Assembly (NCBI GenBank): GCA_014896635.1
Contig: JADBKA010000106.1
Location: forward strand, 1-15,796
Direction of reading: 5' to 3'
DNA: 15,796 nucleotides
Source of the DNA: Ktedonobacteraceae bacterium
GTDB taxonomy: Bacteria; Chloroflexota; Ktedonobacteria; Ktedonobacterales; Ktedonobacteraceae
Part shown: positions 1-5,572 of the stretch, one piece after another
Layout: each line of letters starts with the position of its first letter
Position numbering within the stretch: position 1 is the first letter of the stretch
Notes under the pieces: model-generated
Seen by the model: only the letters and a program-made list of their open reading frames with translations
Told to the model about the DNA's origin: nothing
Database searches by the model: none
Made by a program: the position numbers and the translations under genes

Positions 1-1699
1 TGACGCCTGGAATGCTGCCCAGGCCGCCGATCACTACCATTGCCAGGTAGATGATCGAGTCAGTGGTATTGAACGTCTCCGGCGTTACCGTGCCGAGCTT
101 GGCCGCATTATAGGCGCCGGCCACGCCTGAGAAGAAGGCGCCGGCCCCGAAAGCCAGCAACTTTGTGCTGGTCAGATTGATGCCGGAAGAGGCTGCTGCA
201 ATCTCATCTTCACGAATTGCCACCCAGGCGCGCCCTAGCCGCGAGTCGCGCAGGCGTACGTTGACGAAGATCAGTAGCGCGATCAACGCCAGTATCAGGT
301 AGTAATAGGGAACAGGCGTAGAGCTGCTCCACTCCACGCCTGGCAGTTTTGGCGAGAAGATACCGACCAGCCCGTTCACGCCGTTCGTGTACATATCCAT
401 CTCGCGGAAGACGATGGGAATGATCTCACCGAAGCCCAGCGTTACGATTGCCAGGTAGTCGCCGCGCAGGCGCAGGGTAGGCGTACCGAGCACCACGCCC
501 CAGAAAGCAGCAATGAGCGCCGCACCAAGCAGCATCGGCCAGAAGAACCAGGCCCAGAGGTTGGGGTCAACCGGAATGCCCAACAGCTTGTTCAATTGTA
601 GCGAGCCGACCATACCCCAGCTATACGCTCCAATGGCAAAGAAGGCGACATAGCCCATATCGAGCAATCCGGCAAAGCCCACAACGATGTTGAGGCCCAA
701 CGCGAGAATGATGTAGTAACCAGCGTCGCCGTAGCCAGTAAGGCGCCCGCTGGAGCCATAGCCAAAGAGAATAGGATCGAGCACGGGAAAAAAAAGCGCC
801 AGGGCGAGCAGCAGCGTCAGATAGAAACGTTGTGCACCTTTGCTGCGCAAGGGCAGATCGTTTGGCACCAGATCTTCGGCTTCCTCTTTTGCCCGCGAGG
901 CCGAGAGAGACTGCAACTGGCTGGCGCGGCTCACCGTCCCCTCTACGTTCTCCAGGTCCACTTCAAGCTGCTCGTTTTTTTCTGGCGTTAATGAACGGCG
1001 TAACGCAATGCGCGCTCCTACTTTGCCGAGAAAGTAGCCGGCTACCGGTAGCAGCAGCGTTCGCACGACAACCCAGACCAGCAGCACCGGCGGGAAAGGA
1101 GCACCGCTCACCCAGAAAATGATATCGGCCACCAGTGAGACCAGCGCAAAAATAGTTGCGAACCAGAAGCTACCTGCAATCGCCCGCTGTCTTAACTGCG
1201 CCTGCTGCTCTGCATCGAGCACTTCCACTTTCGCCAGTGGCGGCGGGGGAGCATAGTGGGTAACCTTGCGCACATAATTGCGCACCAGGATATAGAGGCC
1301 CCAGACAAGCACGCTGACGGCCAGGCCGAGAATCAGATTGTTCAGCGTGATCAACAGGATCAGTGGCACCAGAACATAAAAGAGGATATCAAGCCAGAGT
1401 TCCAGCGTACTACGCCGTCCGCTGTCGGCTGCGACCAGATAGCCGGCCAGGGCAATCACAGCGGCATAAAACAGGACAATGAAAATGGCGAGTTCCACTG
1501 CTACCGGCACGCTGAAGATGGTCTGACCGGGCAAAAACAGACTCAGCAGCGCCTGATTCACAATCTGTTCGCCGCTCCAGACAAACGTGAAGATCGCAAC
1601 AGGGATCAACAGCGCTACGAGCCATTTAAGTAGTAGCGAGCGTGTATCGCGGGATGTAAGAGCATCGCGCGGGATTGCAAGCATAGGCACGTTCTCCAT
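1..1699 (-). CDS. livM: Branched-chain amino acid ABC transporter permease LivM, with long N-terminal membrane extension (C-terminus outside window)
   Basis: Inner-membrane permease of a LivFGHMK-type importer; it pairs with LivH to form the substrate channel. I translated the minus strand from ATG at 1699 to the window edge: 566 codons without a stop. The LivM core begins near residue 290, with YYIILALGLNIVVGFAGLL (328-346), GAYSWG, LRLRGDYLAIVTLGFGEI (about 409-426), the EAA-type cytoplasmic loop AWVAIREDEIAAASSGIN (about 491-508) and IGGLGSIPGV at the edge. Ahead of it lie about 285 residues not found in short LivM proteins: roughly six hydrophobic segments (about 24-44, 66-88, 103-120, 121-140, 175-197, 203-223) and then a charged linker (about 235-286). 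The start is 32 bp after the livH stop, so the two are co-transcribed. The Shine-Dalgarno is weak; Met6 (1684) is an alternative start. LivG and LivF ATPases would be expected beyond position 1. The function of the extension is unknown. Confidence 0.93.
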   Translation of the reverse strand, partial: MENVPMLAIPRDALTSRDTRSLLLKWLVALLIPVAIFTFVWSGEQIVNQALLSLFLPGQTIFSVPVAVELAIFIVLFYAAVIALAGYLVAADSGRRSTLELWLDILFYVLVPLILLITLNNLILGLAVSVLVWGLYILVRNYVRKVTHYAPPPPLAKVEVLDAEQQAQLRQRAIAGSFWFATIFALVSLVADIIFWVSGAPFPPVLLVWVVVRTLLLPVAGYFLGKVGARIALRRSLTPEKNEQLEVDLENVEGTVSRASQLQSLSASRAKEEAEDLVPNDLPLRSKGAQRFYLTLLLALALFFPVLDPILFGYGSSGRLTGYGDAGYYIILALGLNIVVGFAGLLDMGYVAFFAIGAYSWGMVGSLQLNKLLGIPVDPNLWAWFFWPMLLGAALIAAFWGVVLGTPTLRLRGDYLAIVTLGFGEIIPIVFREMDMYTNGVNGLVGIFSPKLPGVEWSSSTPVPYYYLILALIALLIFVNVRLRDSRLGRAWVAIREDEIAAASSGINLTSTKLLAFGAGAFFSGVAGAYNAAKLGTVTPETFNTTDSIIYLAMVVIGGLGSIPGV

Positions 1700-1731
1700 A
1701 TTTTTTCCAGTCCGGGCTCAATGTTTTATTT

Positions 1732-2679
1732 TTACACTTTTTCTGGTGTCTGCTGACCCAACAGGCCGGATGGACGGAACACAAGAATCAGGATGAGGAT
1801 GGCGAAAACGACCGCTCGCGTCCACGCATTGCCTCCATGAGGCAAGACCGATTCAGGAATCATGGTGACAAGAGATTCGATGACACCGATCAGCACACCT
1901 CCGAGCATGGCGCCGACGATGTTGCCGATGCCGCCAAGCACGGCAGCAGTAAAGGCGACCAGGCCGAGTTGAAAGCCAATGGTGAAATTAGTAGTGCCGA
2001 ATTGCAAGCCATAGATCAGGCTGGCTGCTCCAGCCAGGCCGGCACCAACGAAAAAGGTAATCGAGATCACGCGATTCACGTTCACCCCCATCAGCGCAGC
2101 CGCCTCACGATCCTGAGCAACCGCGCGCATAGCCCGTCCGGCGCGCGTACTGCTAATGAACCAGTGCAGTCCGATCATCAACAAAACGGCAACGATCATC
2201 ACAAAAATGTTGATGGCACTGATGGTCAGCGGTCCGATGTCGTAGGTTGTTTTGGGGAAAATTTGCGGAAACGGGATATTATTATTGCCCTTCCACAGCT
2301 TCCCAATATCTTCCAGCACCAGCGAGACACCAATAGCAGAAATAAGAGGAGCCAGGCGAGGAGCATTGCGCAGCGGGCGATAAGCAATCCACTCGATAGC
2401 CATTCCAAGTAGCGCACAGATCAGCGTCGCTGCTACCAGTGTCGCCAGCAGAATCCCCACCAGTGTCCAGCCTTGTGGCGGCACACTAGTATTGGTCACA
2501 CCAAACAACCCGAACATAGTCACGCAGACCATTGTCCCGATCATAAAAATATCACCATGCGCGAAGTTAATCAACTCGATGATACCGTAGACCATCGTAT
2601 AACCTAGCGCGATGAGCGCGTAAATCGCCCCGGCAGCCAGACCAACGATCAGCAGTTGCAGGAAAAGATCCCAGTTCAT
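1732..2679 (-). CDS. livH: Branched-chain amino acid ABC transporter permease LivH
   Basis: Integral membrane permease, partner of LivM. The 315-residue length is normal for LivH. The N-terminus carries the LivH signature GAIYALIALGYTMVYGI (17-33) followed by ELINFAHGDIFMIG. An EAA-type loop, AVAQDREAAALMGVNVNRVI, sits near residues 187-206, where the ATPase subunits dock. The C-terminus has the typical AAVLGGIGNIVGAMLGG segment (about 244-260) and ends with the family-typical FRPSGLLG. Several hydrophobic helices span the protein. An AGGGA sequence about 10 bp before the ATG supports the start. It lies 203 bp downstream of livK, a gap that holds a stem-loop, and 32 bp upstream of livM. Substrate specificity (leucine/isoleucine/valine versus amides or urea) cannot be told from the permease alone. 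Confidence 0.95.
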   Translation of the reverse strand: MNWDLFLQLLIVGLAAGAIYALIALGYTMVYGIIELINFAHGDIFMIGTMVCVTMFGLFGVTNTSVPPQGWTLVGILLATLVAATLICALLGMAIEWIAYRPLRNAPRLAPLISAIGVSLVLEDIGKLWKGNNNIPFPQIFPKTTYDIGPLTISAINIFVMIVAVLLMIGLHWFISSTRAGRAMRAVAQDREAAALMGVNVNRVISITFFVGAGLAGAASLIYGLQFGTTNFTIGFQLGLVAFTAAVLGGIGNIVGAMLGGVLIGVIESLVTMIPESVLPHGGNAWTRAVVFAILILILVFRPSGLLGQQTPEKV

Positions 2680-2748
2680 AATATGATATCCCTGGTCTTT
2701 GACGCACTAGAAAGACAAACTTTCAAGAGACACTTCTATACCATGCAT

Positions 2749-2792
2749 GGGAGCAACCGGTAGACAAAGGTGTTCCTCTGCCGGCTACTCCC
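2749..2792 (-). promoter_or_regulatory. Intercistronic stem-loop between livK and livH
   Basis: The arms are 2749-2762 and 2779-2792. In minus-strand RNA they form 12 continuous pairs, two of them G-U, then one mismatch and one more pair, with a 16-nt loop. The same DNA read as plus-strand RNA has two mismatches where the G-U pairs are, so the structure favours the liv transcript. No U-tract follows, so I read it as an mRNA-stabilising or partial-readthrough element rather than a full terminator. A second, weaker pairing (2799-2805 with 2836-2842, 7 bp) lies just upstream on the transcript. Such a structure would fit the need for more binding protein than permease. Confidence 0.5.
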
Positions 2793-2882
2793 AATAGAGG
2801 GGAGATGCTAAACTGGTTCACCTCATCAGCAGCCCTCTCCCCACTTCGTTTGTTTTAACTCTAGCAACCTTCTCGATTGCTG

Positions 2883-4232
2883 TTAGCTAACCTTGATGGT
2901 ATCGACAACTTCCCAGCCATCACGCACGTTCACATCAGTAGCGACAGTGTAGATCGTGATGGTTTTGCTGGTGGTATCGCCATTCTGATCGAAGGTATGA
3001 TGGCCCGTCACACCGTTGTAATCGATCTTTTGAATGGCATCGATCACCGCCTGGCGGAACGTTTTGGCTGTATCAGTATCGTTGGGGTTGGCTGGCGGCT
3101 TGGCACCGGCGGCAATAGCATTTTTGACCGCCGTCATGAGAATCATAGCGCAGTCATAGCCGCTGGCGCTGTAAGCGGAGATATTGTTCAGACCATAGAG
3201 CTTGTCGTAGGCATCGAGGAACTTTTTCGCCTGATCACTGGCGGCCTGCGCTCCACCAGTTGCGTCAACGGTAGCAACAGAAGCATAGACCTGGTTCCTG
3301 GCAGCAGGACCAACGGTTCTGGCGAAGGAGCTGCTCTTCAACCCGTCACCACCCATCAGAGGAATACCTTTCAGTGCCGGCACCTGGCCTGCCTGCTGGC
3401 GGAACGGCGTGCCGCCACTGGAGTCAGTGCCACCGAAGAAGATCACATCGGGTTTGCTCGCACCGATCTCGGTCAGCAGGCCGACATACGACGTGGTAGT
3501 TGATGGCTGGCTCTTATGGCCCAGCACGGTGCCGCCCAGGCTCTTCCAGCGCTTCTCGAAGTTGTTAGCAAGGCCGACACCATAGGTCTCACCATCATCA
3601 ACAATGTAGACTTTCTTCCAGCCCTTCTTTGTGTAGCCGAAATCTGCCAGCGAACCGCCCTGATACTTGTCGAGCGTCGCCAGGCGGAAATAGGTCACTT
3701 TGCCTGTCGGACGATAGGTCGGCAGCTTGTTATTTGCACCGCTACAATCGTCAGTTGAGGTGGTCAAACAATCGTTTGTGTTGGCAGGACTGATCATGGC
3801 AATAGGCGCCTGATTGGCAACCGGCATCTCAGCCTGCGCCACATTACTATTGAATGGCCCGACGATACCAACCACTTGAGCATCGCCGATCAGCTCGTTG
3901 ACGTTCTTCTGACCGGTTGCAGGATCATGCGCGCCGCTTGGTCCAACATCGTCTTTAAAGTTTGGTACAAATTTGACATTGGGGACCAGATTCTGGGCAT
4001 TCGCATCGTTGATCGCAACCTGCACGCCGTTCTGCGCCGGCTTGCCATTGCTTTCATCTTTGTTACTCACAGGTAAATCGGTGCCGATCTTTAGCGTGAT
4101 CGGACCCTGCGCTGCGCCACCTGTACCACCTGTGCCACCAGTACCAGTCCCGGCACCGCAGGCTGCCAGCAACGCCAGCAGCATAGGCAATGCTAGAGAC
4201 ATGGCGAAAATACGTGACCAACGTCTGCGCAT
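2883..4232 (-). CDS. livK: Branched-chain amino acid ABC transporter substrate-binding lipoprotein (LivK type)
   Basis: Extracytoplasmic binding protein that captures the substrate and delivers it to LivHM. It has 449 residues. The N-terminus is a lipoprotein signal: RRR, a hydrophobic stretch, then lipobox LLAAC with the lipidated Cys at 25. A Gly/Thr-rich linker follows (about 26-42), as usual for a membrane-tethered protein. The mature part is a type I periplasmic-binding fold (Peripla_BP_6): IGTDLPVSN, NGVQVAINDAN, VVGIVGPFNSNVAQAEMPVA (about 116-135), ISPANTNDCLT, and KVYIVDDGETYGVGLANNF at the hinge region. The start is well supported by AAAGGAGG 9 bp upstream. Livk-livH-livM order is the standard operon layout. 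Ligand identity is inferred only from family and neighbours. Confidence 0.95.
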   Translation of the reverse strand: MRRRWSRIFAMSLALPMLLALLAACGAGTGTGGTGGTGGAAQGPITLKIGTDLPVSNKDESNGKPAQNGVQVAINDANAQNLVPNVKFVPNFKDDVGPSGAHDPATGQKNVNELIGDAQVVGIVGPFNSNVAQAEMPVANQAPIAMISPANTNDCLTTSTDDCSGANNKLPTYRPTGKVTYFRLATLDKYQGGSLADFGYTKKGWKKVYIVDDGETYGVGLANNFEKRWKSLGGTVLGHKSQPSTTTSYVGLLTEIGASKPDVIFFGGTDSSGGTPFRQQAGQVPALKGIPLMGGDGLKSSSFARTVGPAARNQVYASVATVDATGGAQAASDQAKKFLDAYDKLYGLNNISAYSASGYDCAMILMTAVKNAIAAGAKPPANPNDTDTAKTFRQAVIDAIQKIDYNGVTGHHTFDQNGDTTSKTITIYTVATDVNVRDGWEVVDTIKVS

Positions 4233-4286
4233 AGTGTACAGCCTCCTTTATGAATCCAAATAGCGTGACAGGGAAAAGATGCCTTA

Positions 4287-4311
4287 GAGTGCCAGCATAT
4301 CGCCAGCACTC
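4287..4311 (-). promoter_or_regulatory. Stem-loop in the livK 5' leader
   Basis: The arms 4287-4296 and 4302-4311 give ten continuous pairs, two of them G-U, around a 5-nt loop when read as minus-strand RNA; as plus-strand RNA two pairs are lost. It ends 55 nt before the livK start. A short TTTT run follows about 10 nt later, so partial attenuation is possible, but there is no proper U-tract. It could equally protect the mRNA 5' end. Confidence 0.45.
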
Positions 4312-4355
4312 AATGATGACATACTGCTCTCCAAAACGTCTTGAAACGTGTTGAT

Positions 4356-4394
4356 TGCGGTGAACACTCCGCACACCGCACGGGATCGCCCGTG
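4356..4394 (-). promoter_or_regulatory. Overlapping alternative stem-loops in the livK 5' leader
   Basis: Two perfect stems share two bases and cannot form fully together: 4356-4362 with 4374-4380 (7 bp, 11-nt loop) and 4379-4384 with 4389-4394 (6 bp, 4-nt loop). A third pairing, 4369-4373 with 4356-4360, competes with the first. Mutually exclusive stems in a long leader suggest conditional folding, but no known riboswitch class is recognisable to me. Confidence 0.35.
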
Positions 4395-4500
4395 TGTGGC
4401 CTGAGCCAGGCAAAGAACCAGGGACAGTGGTTCATGATTCTCACTTTTTGCGAAGCGAAGACAGTTCTTTCAACCAGTTCTTCAGGTGAGAACAGGCGTT

Positions 4501-4529
4501 ATACTAGTACATCTGTTCTTCTCTGTCAA
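4501..4529 (-). promoter_or_regulatory. Proximal livK promoter (P2)
   Basis: On the minus strand a perfect -35 TTGACA (4524-4529) is followed after exactly 17 bp by TAGTAT (4501-4506, four of six consensus positions). Predicted start is near 4494, leaving a leader of about 260 nt before livK. An inverted repeat GTTCT-7-AGAAC (4477-4493) lies at the predicted start site and could be an operator. Confidence 0.55.
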
Positions 4530-4599
4530 GCACCCGCCAGGTCATTTTGCAGACATTTCAATATGTTTTTCAAAACAGTTGTTTCCTCCTTCCTTTACT

Positions 4600-4671
4600 A
4601 AGGAATACGCCAGAAAGTTCTGAAATCTCTCTCATAAAGGAATACGCCAGAAAGTTCTGAGATCTCTCTCA
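4600..4671. repeat. Two tandem 35-bp repeats in the livK upstream region
   Basis: The copies at 4600-4634 and 4637-4671 differ at one base and have a period of 37 bp. Each holds the inverted repeat CAGAA-AG-TTCTG (4611-4622 and 4648-4659), a plausible protein-binding site. They lie between promoters P1 and P2 and so are transcribed from P1. The 37-bp period is about 3.5 helical turns, which puts the sites on opposite faces of the DNA. No coding potential is evident. Confidence 0.85.
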
Positions 4672-4734
4672 ACTATTGAAAAGGAAAGCCTGGCCTGAGC
4701 CTCTGAATAGAAGCAAGCACTGTTAGTTGAGAGG

Positions 4735-4763
4735 ATTATACGTACCGATACTTTTCCTGTCAA
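4735..4763 (-). promoter_or_regulatory. Distal livK promoter (P1), perfect sigma-70 consensus
   Basis: On the minus strand TTGACA (4758-4763), a 17-bp spacer and TATAAT (4735-4740) match the consensus at all twelve positions and in spacing. Predicted start is near 4728, about 495 nt before livK. A 10-bp inverted repeat (4666-4675 with 4724-4733) has one arm immediately downstream of the -10 box, a position where a bound repressor would block initiation. So strong a core promoter usually needs such control. Confidence 0.75.
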
Positions 4764-4775
4764 GACTCTTATGGG

Positions 4776-4975
4776 GGGCTACTGGGGCTTACAGAGAGAG
4801 GTTTTTTGGAGCAGAACATCGTGAGACCCGCTACGGTGCCTGACCATGACGTCTATAGACGTCTAGAGTAGGGGTAGCGCCTGGTGGCGCGGACCCTGGC
4901 CCGGTCTCTCCCTGTCTCCTTGTCGCCCTGGCCCAACACCGCTCCAAAAACCTCTACTTGAAAGGGCTACTGGGG
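4776..4975. repeat. Composite direct/inverted-repeat element, possible MITE-like or structured-RNA element
   Basis: A 12-bp perfect direct repeat GGGCTACTGGGG (4776-4787 and 4964-4975) brackets an inverted repeat (4797-4812 and 4941-4955, identical apart from one extra T in the left arm). Inside are GAGACC/GGTCTC arms (4823-4828 and 4903-4908), a GCGCC-TGGT-GGCGC hairpin (4877-4890), two copies of CCCTGGCCC and a 16-bp palindrome. The direct repeats stand 8-9 bp away from the inverted-repeat ends, so they are not simple target duplications. There is no credible ORF. Candidates are a degenerate non-autonomous insertion, a small structured RNA, or a regulatory region for rpiB. The rest of the gene-free region, 4976-5108, has a purine-rich stretch (about 4990-5030) and nothing else clear. 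Confidence 0.5.
4848..4863. promoter_or_regulatory. 16-bp perfect palindrome, possible operator
   Basis: GACGTCTATAGACGTC equals its own reverse complement with no spacer. A second, overlapping 10-bp palindrome TAGACGTCTA shares its right half. Such nested symmetry is typical of a binding site for a dimeric regulator. It lies 246 bp before rpiB and about 85 bp upstream of the livK P1 -35 box. Confidence 0.45.
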
Positions 4976-5038
4976 GGGCTACACCACCTGGAAGGAAAAA
5001 AGGGAGAAGACAGAGAAGGAAAGCTGAGCAAGGATAGC

Positions 5039-5067
5039 TTGCGTATCTGAAAGCGAGGGAGTAAAGT
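5039..5067 (+). promoter_or_regulatory. Candidate promoter for the rpiB-ftsH operon
   Basis: TTGCGT (5039-5044), 17 bp, TAAAGT (5062-5067), ending 41 bp before the rpiB start. Only three and four consensus positions match, so this is a weak candidate, chosen mainly for spacing and position. Confidence 0.25.
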
Positions 5068-5108
5068 ATCAACTATAGGGTCTTTGATTCGTAAAAAAGG
5101 GGAGAGAC

Positions 5109-5561
5109 ATGAGAATAGCCGTTGGCAGCGACGAACGTACCCATCTGACCGATGTTGTGATCGAAGAGTTGAAGAAGCACGGACATACGCTCCTGCTGTT
5201 CGGCCCTCTGAATGAGAACGACTCCGATACTGACTGGCCGCTCACCAGTAGCAAAACAGCACAGGCAGTAGCCAGCGGGCAGGCCGACGAAGGCATCGTA
5301 TTCTGCTGGACCGGCACGGGCGCCTCGATTGCGGCCAACAAGGTAGCGGGCATTCGCGCGGCGCTCTGCCACGACGCCGAGACTGCGCGCGGCGCACGCA
5401 TCTGGAATCACGCTAACGTGCTTGCCCTCAGCTTGCGCGCTACCTCGGAAGCTGTGGCGAAAGAGATTCTGGAAGCCTGGTTTGCCACGCCTTACTCTGA
5501 GGATGCGTGGAACCGCCAGCAGATGGAGCGCCTCCAACAACTGGAACAGCACAGAACGTAA
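5109..5561 (+). CDS. rpiB: RpiB/LacA/LacB-family sugar-phosphate isomerase
   Basis: Predicted cytosolic sugar-phosphate isomerase; classic RpiB interconverts ribose 5-phosphate and ribulose 5-phosphate. The 150-residue length is normal. The N-terminal MRIAVGSDERTHLTD has the family Asp (D8). CWTGTGASIAANKVAGIRAAL (66 on) is the phosphate-binding and catalytic loop, with the conserved active-site Cys at 66. Two departures stand out: canonical CGTGIG has Trp at 67 here, and the canonical His of the HN-x-ANVL motif is Trp99 in WNHANVLAL. This resembles an RpiB-like subfamily known to me from actinobacteria and Chloroflexota, so the substrate may not be ribose 5-phosphate. GGGGAGAGAC directly before the ATG supports the start. 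The ftsH ATG follows 11 bp after its stop, so they form an operon. Confidence 0.85.
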   Translation: MRIAVGSDERTHLTDVVIEELKKHGHTLLLFGPLNENDSDTDWPLTSSKTAQAVASGQADEGIVFCWTGTGASIAANKVAGIRAALCHDAETARGARIWNHANVLALSLRATSEAVAKEILEAWFATPYSEDAWNRQQMERLQQLEQHRT

Positions 5562-5572
5562 GGTACACTGAA

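Noticed and set aside
1837..2412. Long plus-strand open frame opposite livH
   Set aside because: Low-complexity, hydrophilic product with no family likeness; it is antisense to a clearly conserved permease in a GC-biased genome.
2877..3503. Plus-strand open frame of 208 codons opposite livK
   Set aside because: It mirrors the coding strand of a well-supported lipoprotein gene; no ribosome site or recognisable domain.
4341..4601. Plus-strand 86-codon frame upstream of livK
   Set aside because: No ribosome site, no homology that I recognise, and it runs through promoters, hairpins and a repeat of the minus-strand operon.
4600..4671. CRISPR array
   Set aside because: Only two units with a 2-bp spacer, and no cas genes in the window.
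4800..4960. tRNA, SRP RNA or RNase P RNA hidden in the repeat block
   Set aside because: No T-loop consensus, CCA end, SRP tetraloop core or RNase P conserved box could be found.
4776..4975. Complete insertion sequence with target-site duplication
   Set aside because: No transposase frame, and the 12-bp direct repeats are 8-9 bp away from the inverted-repeat ends.
4863..5072. Minus-strand 69-codon frame in the gene-free region
   Set aside because: It is made of the repeat element and purine-rich DNA read backwards, without a convincing ribosome site.
5507..5572. Upstream GTG start for ftsH
   Set aside because: It would overlap rpiB by 55 bp, lacks a ribosome site, and the added residues do not resemble FtsH; ATG 5573 has AAGG at good spacing.
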